Shown: in pieces, positions 1 to 5,196 of the stretch
How the letters are laid out: each line of letters begins with the position of its first letter
How positions within the stretch are numbered: position 1 is the first letter of the stretch
Assembly: GCA_030150305.1 (NCBI GenBank)
Contig: JASLGD010000398.1
Coordinates: forward strand, 1-5,323
Direction of reading: 5' to 3'
DNA length: 5,323 nt
From: Caldimonas sp.
Lineage (GTDB): Bacteria; Pseudomonadota; Gammaproteobacteria; Burkholderiales; Burkholderiaceae_C
Notes under the pieces: generated by a model
What the model was told of the DNA's origin: nothing
What the model saw: only the letters and a program-made list of their open reading frames with translations
Databases searched by the model: none
Position numbers and translations under genes: made by a program

Positions 1-429
1 GCCGCCGCCGTCGAGACCGCTGCGCTTGACCTCGCCCAGGCGGACGCGGCCGCCGAGCGGCTGGCGGATTGGAGCCGCGGCGCGCTGGTGGTGGTGGGCT
101 CGGTGGCCGGCGACCGCGGCCGGCAGTCGAACTACGTCTACGGCGCCGCCAAGGGCATGGTCAGCCTCTTCCTGCAAGGCTTGCGCAACCGCGTGCACGC
201 CTCGGGCGTGCACGTCCTCACCATCAAGCCCGGCTTCGTCGATACGCCGATGACCGCGCACCTGAAGAAGGGCGGCCCGCTCTGGGCGTCGCCCGAGCGC
301 GTCGCCAAGGCGATCGTCGCGGCGATCGACGCGCGCCGCGACGTCGTCTACGTGCCCGGCTTCTGGCGCCCGATCATGGCCGTCATCCGCGCGGTTCCCG
401 AGCCGCTCTTCAAACGTCTGCACCTGTGA
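1..429 (+). CDS. DprE2-like short-chain dehydrogenase/reductase, C-terminal part (5' end outside window)
   Basis: The reading frame is open from base 1 and gives 142 residues before TGA at 427-429; the Rossmann N-terminus with the cofactor-binding glycine motif lies upstream of the window. Seen directly: a beta strand ending in the catalytic Ser (VVVGSVAGDRG, Ser34 of the visible part), then NYVYGAAKG with the Tyr47-x3-Lys51 catalytic pair, then IKPGFVDTPM, the PG-x-x-x-T segment of SDRs. The tail (residues 121-140) is hydrophobic and basic, ending in PLFKRL. From memory the segment from NYVYG to the end follows mycobacterial DprE2, the NADH-dependent reductase that with DprE1 converts decaprenyl-phosphoryl ribose to arabinose; the tail there also reads R-x-I-F-R-K-L. 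So a reductase of a keto intermediate on a polyprenyl-linked sugar is likely, probably at the inner face of the membrane. The substrate is inferred, not shown. It heads the visible + strand gene run. No Asn is visible in the 33 residues before the catalytic Ser. The SDR fold is certain; the DprE2 subgroup is likely. Confidence 0.9.
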   Translation, partial: AAAVETAALDLAQADAAAERLADWSRGALVVVGSVAGDRGRQSNYVYGAAKGMVSLFLQGLRNRVHASGVHVLTIKPGFVDTPMTAHLKKGGPLWASPERVAKAIVAAIDARRDVVYVPGFWRPIMAVIRAVPEPLFKRLHL

Positions 430-488
430 TCGGTCTGCATCTCCCGCGCTTGCACGCGCCCGCCCGCTCTCTTCGCGACGACACCGCG

Positions 489-1991
489 ATGTCGGCGCCG
501 CTGCGCGGGCTGTACTGGCTCTGCTGCGCCTGGGCCGTGGCGTCGATGTGGCTCGCGCCGCACTTGCCGCAGATCGACCTGCCGCAGCACGCCGGCCAGG
601 TCGCGCTGCTGCGCGACCTGCTCTCGGGCCACAGCGCGTGGAGCGGCGAGCTGCGCGTCCACCTGCTGACGCCGTACCTGCTCGGCTACCTGTCGCTGCT
701 CGCGCTGTCGAGCGCGATGCCGATCGAGAGCGCGATCGCGCTGCTCTACAGCATCTTCTTCCTGGCGTTCGTCGCCGTCTCGATCGGGCTTCGCAAGCGT
801 CTCGGCGGCGACCCGCGCCTCGACTGGCTGTTCCTGCCGGCGTTCTTCGGCATCCCGTGGCACTGGGGCTTCCTCACCTTCCTGCTCGCGTCGGTGATCG
901 GCCTCTGGTTCCTGAGCCTCACCTACGGCTTCGTCGCGCACAAGTCGCTCGGCCGCGCGATCGGGCTCGTCGCGGTCGGCGTCGCACTGCTCTTCTCGCA
1001 CGGTCTCGTCTTCCTCTATGCGGTTCCGATCGGGCTCCTGGTCACGCTCGTCTCGGTCCGCGGCGAGCTGCGGCGGCGCTGGCCGCTTCTCGTTCCGTTC
1101 GTGCTGCTGCTGGCCGGGTTCCTGCTCTACAAGACCCAGGTGATCGACCCCGAGCTGCAGAACACCGCCGACGTCGGCAAGGTGATGTGGGGCAAGCTCG
1201 AGACGCGGCTGATGGCGCTTTCGGGCAGCGCGTTGAGGAGGCCCTACCTCGCCGCGGTGCTCGCGGTGGTGACGTACGGGGCGCCGTGGGCGCTCGGCCT
1301 GCGTGTGCGGCGATCGCTCGCGACCGCGGTCCCGTTCCTCTGCACCGCGGCGATGATGCTCGTCTACCCGGACTACGTCTCGGGCGCGACCAACTTCTAC
1401 GACCGCTTCTCGTTTCTGCTGCTGCCGCTCTACGCGGTCATGTTCGAGCGGCCAGGCGAGCCGGACGAACGCGGGTCGCCGTCGCGCATCGCGGGCTGGC
1501 TTTCTCCGCTCTGGGTGCAGTTGGTGCTCATCGCCGTGCTCGCGACCGTGCTCGTCCGCGAGACGATGCACAACCTCGAGTTCGCGCGCGAGACGCGCGC
1601 CGTCGACGCGCTCCTCGACGGCATCGAGCCGAGGCGCAAGGTGCTCTACGTTCCGCTCGCCGTGAACCGCGAAGAGCTGCCGCTCTCGTACCTGCACTAC
1701 CCGCTCTGGTACCAGGCGAGGAGAGGCGGTTTCGTCGAGTTCAACTTCGCGAGCCTGCTGCCGCAGATCGTCCGCTTCCGCGACTTCAGGCGGCACGTCG
1801 GCGCCGAGTTCTCGTGGAACGCCACCGCCGGCGACTGGAAGCCGCTCGCCCGCCACGGCTACGACTACGTCCTCTTCAGCAGCCGGACGCCGCTCGACCC
1901 GGCCGTGCTCGTCGACGGCGCATGCCGGCTCGAGCCGGTCGAGTCGGTCCCCGACTGGGCGCTGTACCGCATCCGCTGCGCGCAACCATGA
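489..1991 (+). CDS. Polytopic membrane protein, GT-C-like, with soluble C-terminal domain; function unknown
   Basis: A 500-residue protein that I do not recognise as a named gene. About nine to ten hydrophobic segments are visible, roughly at residues 8-23, 57-76, 81-101, 113-121, 127-147, 157-188, 197-214, 253-270, 276-293, 306-319 and 337-357. Residues 365-500 are a polar, probably extracytoplasmic domain ending near RHGYDYVLFSS. The loop after the first helix carries IDLPQHAGQ (Asp30, His34). An acidic residue in this loop is typical of GT-C glycosyltransferases that use polyprenyl-phosphate sugars, so a transferase or another role in surface glycan assembly is possible, but this is only a topological resemblance. 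FSHGLVF (169-175) is another likely conserved spot. Its stop overlaps the start of the oxidoreductase gene. The start is uncertain: ATG 489 gives a compact N-terminus before helix 1, but GTG 426 is in frame, adds 21 residues and overlaps the upstream stop (GTGA). Neither has a clear Shine-Dalgarno sequence. It contains a tandem AGG AGG Arg pair at 1236-1241. Confidence 0.85.
   Translation: MSAPLRGLYWLCCAWAVASMWLAPHLPQIDLPQHAGQVALLRDLLSGHSAWSGELRVHLLTPYLLGYLSLLALSSAMPIESAIALLYSIFFLAFVAVSIGLRKRLGGDPRLDWLFLPAFFGIPWHWGFLTFLLASVIGLWFLSLTYGFVAHKSLGRAIGLVAVGVALLFSHGLVFLYAVPIGLLVTLVSVRGELRRRWPLLVPFVLLLAGFLLYKTQVIDPELQNTADVGKVMWGKLETRLMALSGSALRRPYLAAVLAVVTYGAPWALGLRVRRSLATAVPFLCTAAMMLVYPDYVSGATNFYDRFSFLLLPLYAVMFERPGEPDERGSPSRIAGWLSPLWVQLVLIAVLATVLVRETMHNLEFARETRAVDALLDGIEPRRKVLYVPLAVNREELPLSYLHYPLWYQARRGGFVEFNFASLLPQIVRFRDFRRHVGAEFSWNATAGDWKPLARHGYDYVLFSSRTPLDPAVLVDGACRLEPVESVPDWALYRIRCAQP
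1925..1938. repeat. 14-bp perfect palindrome near the 3' end of the first membrane-protein gene
   Basis: CCGGCTCGAGCCGG reads the same on both strands. It is followed at 1942-1956 by AGTCGG-TCC-CCGACT, a 6-bp hairpin, about 30 bases before the start of the oxidoreductase gene. Both lie within coding sequence. Function unknown; in GC-rich coding DNA such palindromes can be incidental. Confidence 0.4.
1988..1991 (+). promoter_or_regulatory. ATGA stop/start overlap between membrane protein and oxidoreductase genes
   Basis: The TGA of the upstream membrane-protein gene (1989-1991) shares bases with the ATG (1988-1990) of the flavoenzyme gene. No purine-rich Shine-Dalgarno precedes the ATG (CGCTGCGCGCAACC), so translation probably depends on ribosomes terminating on the upstream gene. 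This supports a shared transcript and similar expression of the two proteins. Confidence 0.6.
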
Positions 1992-3367
1992 GCACCACGC
2001 CACGCGTCGACGTTCCCGAGGCCGCCACGACGGCCCCGGGCTCGCGATGGAAGGTCGCCGTCATCGGCGCCGGGCCGATGGGCCTCGCGGCGGCGTACGA
2101 GCTGGCGCGCGCCGGCGCCGAGGTCGAGCTGCTCGAGCGCGGCGACCGGCTCGGCGGGATGTCGGCGCACCTCGTGCTCGACGGCCTCTCGGTCGAGCGC
2201 TACTACCACTTCATCTGCAAGCCCGACGTCACCCTGTTCAGGTACCTCGAGGAGTTCGGCATCGCCGAGCGCCTGCGCTGGCACAGGACGCGGATGGGCT
2301 TCTTCTTCGCCGGCAGGCTCTACGACTGGGGCAGCCCGATGGCGCTGCTGCGCTTCCCGCACCTGTCGCTGCTCGCCAAGGTCCGCTACGTCCTGCACGT
2401 GCTGCACGCGCGCGGCGTGCGGGACTGGCACCCGTACGACCGCATGACGTCGACGGCATGGCTGCAGCGCTGGGTCGGCAAGCAGGGCTACGACGTCCTC
2501 TGGAAGAGCCTGTTCGCGCTCAAGTTCTACGAGCTCCAGGACAGCATCTCGGCAGCGTGGCTCGGCACGCGCATCCAGCGCGTCGCGAAGTCGCGCAAGG
2601 GCGTCGACGAGGAAGAGCTCGGCTACCTCGAGGGCGGCTCGCAGGCGCTGCTCGATGCCGCGGCGAACAGGATCGCCGCGCTCGGCGGCACGATCCGCCT
2701 CGGCGCTCGCGTCGAGCGCGTCCTCGTCGGCGATGGCGCGGGCGGCAAGCGCCGCGTCGTCGGCGTGCGCGTCGGCGGCGAAGACATCGCGTACGACCAG
2801 GTCGTCTCGACCGTCCCGCTCTCGTACGTGCCGCAGCTCATCCCCGACCTGCCGCCCGACGAGCTCGCGAAGGTCAAGGGCATCCGGCACATCGCGGTCG
2901 TCTGCGTGGTGATCAAGACGAGGCGCCCGTTCAGCGCCAACTTCTGGACCAACATCAACGACCCGCGCATCGCGATTCCCGGGCTCGTCGAGTTCACGCG
3001 CCTCAACCCGCTCGACGGCAACACGATCCTGTACGCGCCCTACTACATGCCGCAGACGAACGAGAAGTTCGGCCGCGACGACGCCGCCTTCATCGACGAG
3101 ACGCTCGGCTACCTCCGCCTGCTGCGGCCGGACTGGGATCCGTCGGACGTGATCGCGACCGCCGCGTCGCGCTACCTCTATGCGCAACCGGTGTGCACGC
3201 CGGGCTTCTACGACGCGCTGCCCGACATGCGCAGCGCGATCGAAGGCCTCTTCTTCGCCGACACCTCGCACTACTACCCGGAGGACCGCTCGATCTCCGA
3301 GAGCCTGCGCGTCGGCGCGACGCTCGCCGGGCACGCGCTGGCCGCGGTCGGAGCGTCCAGGCGATGA
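1988..3367 (+). CDS. FAD/NAD(P)-dependent oxidoreductase, amine-oxidase / protoporphyrinogen-oxidase-like fold
   Basis: A 459-residue flavoenzyme. After a 21-residue polar leader, WKVAVIGAGPMGLAAAYEL gives the dinucleotide-binding G27-x-G29-x-x-G32, followed by Glu50 at the end of the second strand (ribose contact) and ERGDRLGGM with the downstream Arg54 and Gly56-Gly57 of this superfamily. The middle part (70-220) is substrate-domain-like, rich in Trp, Tyr and His, and ends in LEGGSQALLDA. Residues 236-281 form the second FAD-contacting strand region ending in DQVVSTVPLSYV. The C-terminus holds GLFFADTSHYYPEDRSISES (420-439), with Asp425 in the place of the conserved acidic residue that contacts the FAD pyrophosphate. 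Length matches the family (about 430-480). No signal peptide is seen, so it should be cytoplasmic. Relatives of this fold include UDP-galactopyranose mutase, carotenoid desaturases and HemY; the substrate cannot be told. Context suggests a glycolipid or sugar-carrier intermediate. ATG 1988 is the only sensible start, because the next in-frame ATG is inside the GxGxxG motif. It overlaps the upstream stop by ATGA, implying coupled translation. Confidence 0.9.
   Translation: MSTTPRVDVPEAATTAPGSRWKVAVIGAGPMGLAAAYELARAGAEVELLERGDRLGGMSAHLVLDGLSVERYYHFICKPDVTLFRYLEEFGIAERLRWHRTRMGFFFAGRLYDWGSPMALLRFPHLSLLAKVRYVLHVLHARGVRDWHPYDRMTSTAWLQRWVGKQGYDVLWKSLFALKFYELQDSISAAWLGTRIQRVAKSRKGVDEEELGYLEGGSQALLDAAANRIAALGGTIRLGARVERVLVGDGAGGKRRVVGVRVGGEDIAYDQVVSTVPLSYVPQLIPDLPPDELAKVKGIRHIAVVCVVIKTRRPFSANFWTNINDPRIAIPGLVEFTRLNPLDGNTILYAPYYMPQTNEKFGRDDAAFIDETLGYLRLLRPDWDPSDVIATAASRYLYAQPVCTPGFYDALPDMRSAIEGLFFADTSHYYPEDRSISESLRVGATLAGHALAAVGASRR
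3364..3367 (+). promoter_or_regulatory. ATGA stop/start overlap between oxidoreductase and second membrane protein genes
   Basis: The same four-base overlap as at the previous junction: ATG 3364-3366 and TGA 3365-3367. The sequence before it (GGAGCGTCCAGGCG) holds a GGAG at 3350-3353 and an AGG at 3359-3361, the first rather far and the second rather close, so a weak ribosome site is possible. Coupled translation is the simplest reading. Confidence 0.6.
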
Positions 3368-4629
3368 CCGCGCCGGACGCGGTCGCGGCAGACCGCGACC
3401 GAGCGAGCGTTGCCGCGACGCGATCTCGCGTCCTCGGGACGGCGCTCGTCTTCGTCGTCCTCGTCGCGTGTGCGTCGCGCGCCTTCCTGGCGCACGCCTG
3501 GCACCACGTTCCGCTCGAGGCCTATCGGCTGCTGTATTCGGCGGCGACGCTCGGCTTCAACTACCCCGACTTCGGCTTCGTGCGCCGCGGCCTCGGCGGC
3601 ACCCTCATCCACTACTCCGGGCTGGCGCAGCTCGCGGGAACGGCGGCGTTCCACGTCGCCTCGGCGGCGCTCCTGGCCGCCGTCGCGCTCCGCTTCGTGC
3701 AGCGGATGCACGCGACGACGCAGGAGCGCGTCGTCCACCTCGCGGTGTTCGCGGTCGCTCTGCTGTTCTGGGCCGAAGACGTCGGACGCACCGACATGGC
3801 GGTCGCTGCGATGGCGGGGCTCGTCGCGCTCGCGGTGCGCGCGGGGCGTCCGCTGCTCGCGGTGCTTCTCCTCCTCGTCGCGCTCGCGGTCCACGAGGAC
3901 GGCGTGATCTTCGGCGCCCCGCTCGCCGCGGTGCTCGCGCTCGACGCCCACCGCAAGGGGCGCATCTCCGGCGCTGCGCTGGCGCGCGCAGGCGCGGTGC
4001 TCCTCTGCGGGCTCGCCGCGTACCTGTTCCTCGATCGCCTGCCGCACGCCGACAACGCGACGGTCGCGGCCGCGGTCCGGTCGCGGCTGCCGCGCGACGA
4101 GCTCGTCGACTGGGCGTTGTACTACGGGCTGGCCGGCATGCGCGGGGTGCGCACGTCGATGTGCCAGAACTGCGTCGTCGACCCGAACTACGCGCTGCAC
4201 GTCGCGAGCGGTCTCTTCGTCATCGCGCTGGCGACCGCCATCCTGGTCGGCAGCGAGCCGAGGCTCCGGCGCGACGCGCTGCTCGCGTCGCTGCCGCCCT
4301 ACCTCTTTCTCTGCCTCGTCGCGAACGACCTCGCGCGCTGGGCGATGCTCGCGGTCATGAACGTGTGGTTCGTGAGCGCGAGCCGCCCTGCCGCCGAACG
4401 CGCGCCGCAGCGCGCGTCGTTCGCGGCTCCGCTGCTCGCGGTCGCCCTGCTGCTCGTGGCGACGCATCCGCGGCGGCCGTTCGCGATCGCGAACACGATC
4501 TTCTCGCCGAGCCCGCTGCTCGAGGCCGCGTCGATCCGGCTCGGCGGCCCGGCGACCCCCGACCTGGGCATCGTGCTGCCGCGCTGCGACCCGACCTGGC
4601 GCGACGTGCTCGACACGCGCACGCGTTGA
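3364..4629 (+). CDS. Polytopic membrane protein with DFGFVRRG motif; function unknown
   Basis: A 421-residue membrane protein that I recognise only as a type found among uncharacterised surface-polysaccharide membrane proteins. Hydrophobic segments lie at about 24-41, 86-110, 123-137, 143-160, 163-193, 205-224, 277-296, 308-330 and 352-367. Charged motifs sit at membrane borders: NYPDFGFVRRGLGGTL (66-81), WAEDVGRTDM (136-145), HEDG (177-180) and NDLARWAM (321-328). Such conserved Asp, Arg and Glu residues at the membrane face suggest a catalytic or transport role, comparable to polysaccharide polymerases or GT-C enzymes, but this is inference. A Cys pair, CQNC (267-270), lies in a polar loop. 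The N-terminal 22 residues are polar and Arg-rich, which fits a cytoplasmic N-terminus. ATG 3364 overlaps the upstream TGA (ATGA); the next in-frame ATG is residue 115, so the start is well supported by position although no Shine-Dalgarno is visible. The first 13 codons contain a strong inverted repeat described separately. Confidence 0.85.
   Translation: MTAPDAVAADRDRASVAATRSRVLGTALVFVVLVACASRAFLAHAWHHVPLEAYRLLYSAATLGFNYPDFGFVRRGLGGTLIHYSGLAQLAGTAAFHVASAALLAAVALRFVQRMHATTQERVVHLAVFAVALLFWAEDVGRTDMAVAAMAGLVALAVRAGRPLLAVLLLLVALAVHEDGVIFGAPLAAVLALDAHRKGRISGAALARAGAVLLCGLAAYLFLDRLPHADNATVAAAVRSRLPRDELVDWALYYGLAGMRGVRTSMCQNCVVDPNYALHVASGLFVIALATAILVGSEPRLRRDALLASLPPYLFLCLVANDLARWAMLAVMNVWFVSASRPAAERAPQRASFAAPLLAVALLLVATHPRRPFAIANTIFSPSPLLEAASIRLGGPATPDLGIVLPRCDPTWRDVLDTRTR
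3366..3401 (+). repeat. Three-segment inverted repeat with two mutually exclusive hairpins at the gene 4 start
   Basis: GACCGCG (3366-3372) can pair with CGCGGTC (3378-3384), a 7-bp stem with a 5-base loop that begins at the G of the gene 4 start codon. The middle segment also lies in CGGTCGCGG (3380-3388), which pairs perfectly over 9 bp with CCGCGACCG (3393-3401) across a CAGA tetraloop. The two stems share bases and cannot coexist, so the arrangement resembles an attenuator-like switch over the translation start. No U-tract follows, so it is not an intrinsic terminator. It is also coding sequence and the words are common in this genome, so chance is a real alternative. Confidence 0.45.
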
Positions 4630-4641
4630 CCGCGACACCGC
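4630..4641. other. 12-base gap between converging stop codons
   Basis: The + strand gene run ends with TGA at 4627-4629 and the - strand GtrA gene ends with TAG at 4642-4644. The 12 bases between hold no hairpin or T-run, so transcription from each side must end inside the opposing gene or depend on Rho or polymerase collision. Confidence 0.7.
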
Positions 4642-5088
4642 CTAGCGACGTCCGAACGAGTAATGGCGATGGCCGACGTACGACGACACCGAGGCGCACA
4701 CCAGCCCGATCGCATGCGCGACCAGGCCGGGCTGCCAGAGTCCCGGGAACGCCGGGAAAACGAGCCGCAGCAATCCGACGCTGACGCTCCAGGTGATCGC
4801 GAGCGACACGACGTTGACGAGGAGGAAGCGCGCCATCTCCGATCGGCGCGATCGCCCCGACGCCTCGAACACCAGGGTGCGCGTCAGGACGTACGCGGTC
4901 AGCATGCCGACGAGATGCGACAGCACGACCGCGACCTCGAAGCGGACGACGCTCGAGAACAGCACCCGGGCGAGCAGGTTGACCGGCACCGAGAGGCCGG
5001 CGACGAAGACGAACCAGACGTACTGCCAGCGTCCGGTGCGAAGGCGAGAGAAGGGAAAGCGCAGGAGAGAGCTCGAGGGCTGGGACAT
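4642..5088 (-). CDS. GtrA-family small membrane protein (polyprenyl-phosphate-sugar translocation/accessory)
   Basis: A 148-residue protein with the four-helix layout of the GtrA family (PF04138): helices at about 22-39, 50-73, 87-108 and 119-138. The two family signatures are visible: AYVLTRTLVFEAS after helix 2 (65-77) and SYVGHRHYSFGRR at the C-terminus (136-148), the equivalents of the usual N/R-x-x-x-F segments. Characterised relatives (GtrA of O-antigen glucosylation, the mycobacterial Rv3789) are linked to lipid-carrier sugars; Rv3789 was proposed as a decaprenyl-phosphoryl-arabinose flippase, though an accessory role was argued later. This fits the DprE2-like gene at the left end of the window. 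The start is ATG 5088, followed by a short polar leader; the frame could be extended to a TTG at 5121 with 11 more residues of no special character. No strong Shine-Dalgarno or promoter is visible upstream. It converges with the + strand genes, so it is a separate transcription unit. Confidence 0.9.
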   Translation of the reverse strand: MSQPSSSLLRFPFSRLRTGRWQYVWFVFVAGLSVPVNLLARVLFSSVVRFEVAVVLSHLVGMLTAYVLTRTLVFEASGRSRRSEMARFLLVNVVSLAITWSVSVGLLRLVFPAFPGLWQPGLVAHAIGLVCASVSSYVGHRHYSFGRR

Positions 5089-5159
5089 GCTGGCGCGATT
5101 GTCAGCCGCGGGCCGTTGCAATCGTCGTGCCTCGATGCCACGCCGCCTGCGCCGGATGA

Positions 5160-5182
5160 AGCAGCGCGCAAGGCGCGCGGCT
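5160..5182. repeat. Inverted repeat in the gap upstream of the GtrA gene
   Basis: AGC-A-GCGCGC-AAG-GCGCGC-G-GCT forms a 6-bp core stem with a 3-base loop plus 3 more pairs after one mismatch. On the - strand it lies 14 bases after the stop of the possible gene at 5197, where a terminator could sit, but no T-run follows, so an intrinsic terminator is not supported. Confidence 0.35.
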
Positions 5183-5196
5183 CGGAACGCAAGTTG

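Noticed and set aside
69..488. An N-terminal extension of the first membrane protein upstream of 489
   Set aside because: Up to 426 it overlaps the SDR catalytic region in another frame and has shadow composition; only the GTG at 426 stays plausible.
1584..1600. GCGCGCG-AGA-CGCGCGC inverted repeat
   Set aside because: A CG-dinucleotide run deep in a coding region; used as a reminder that 7-bp stems arise by composition here.
548..1987. A long N-terminal extension of the oxidoreductase frame upstream of ATG 1988
   Set aside because: The extension is Arg/Ala-rich shadow of the membrane-protein gene; the family begins just before the GxGxxG motif.
348..2003. A 551-residue open frame on the - strand opposite the first membrane-protein gene
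   Set aside because: Its product is a low-complexity run of Arg, Glu, Asp, Gln and Ala typical of the complement of high-GC coding DNA; the + strand frame has clear membrane helices and coupled neighbours.
1865..3334. A 489-residue open frame on the - strand opposite the oxidoreductase gene
   Set aside because: The product is Arg/Ala/Asp/Glu-rich with no domain, while the + strand frame has unmistakable FAD-binding motifs.
3274..4638. A 454-residue open frame on the - strand opposite the second membrane-protein gene
   Set aside because: Same Arg/Glu/His-rich shadow composition with no recognisable fold.
5089..5196. A promoter for the GtrA gene, such as TTGCAA and GACAAT boxes on the - strand
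   Set aside because: The boxes are 12 bases apart, not about 17, and no better pair is visible.
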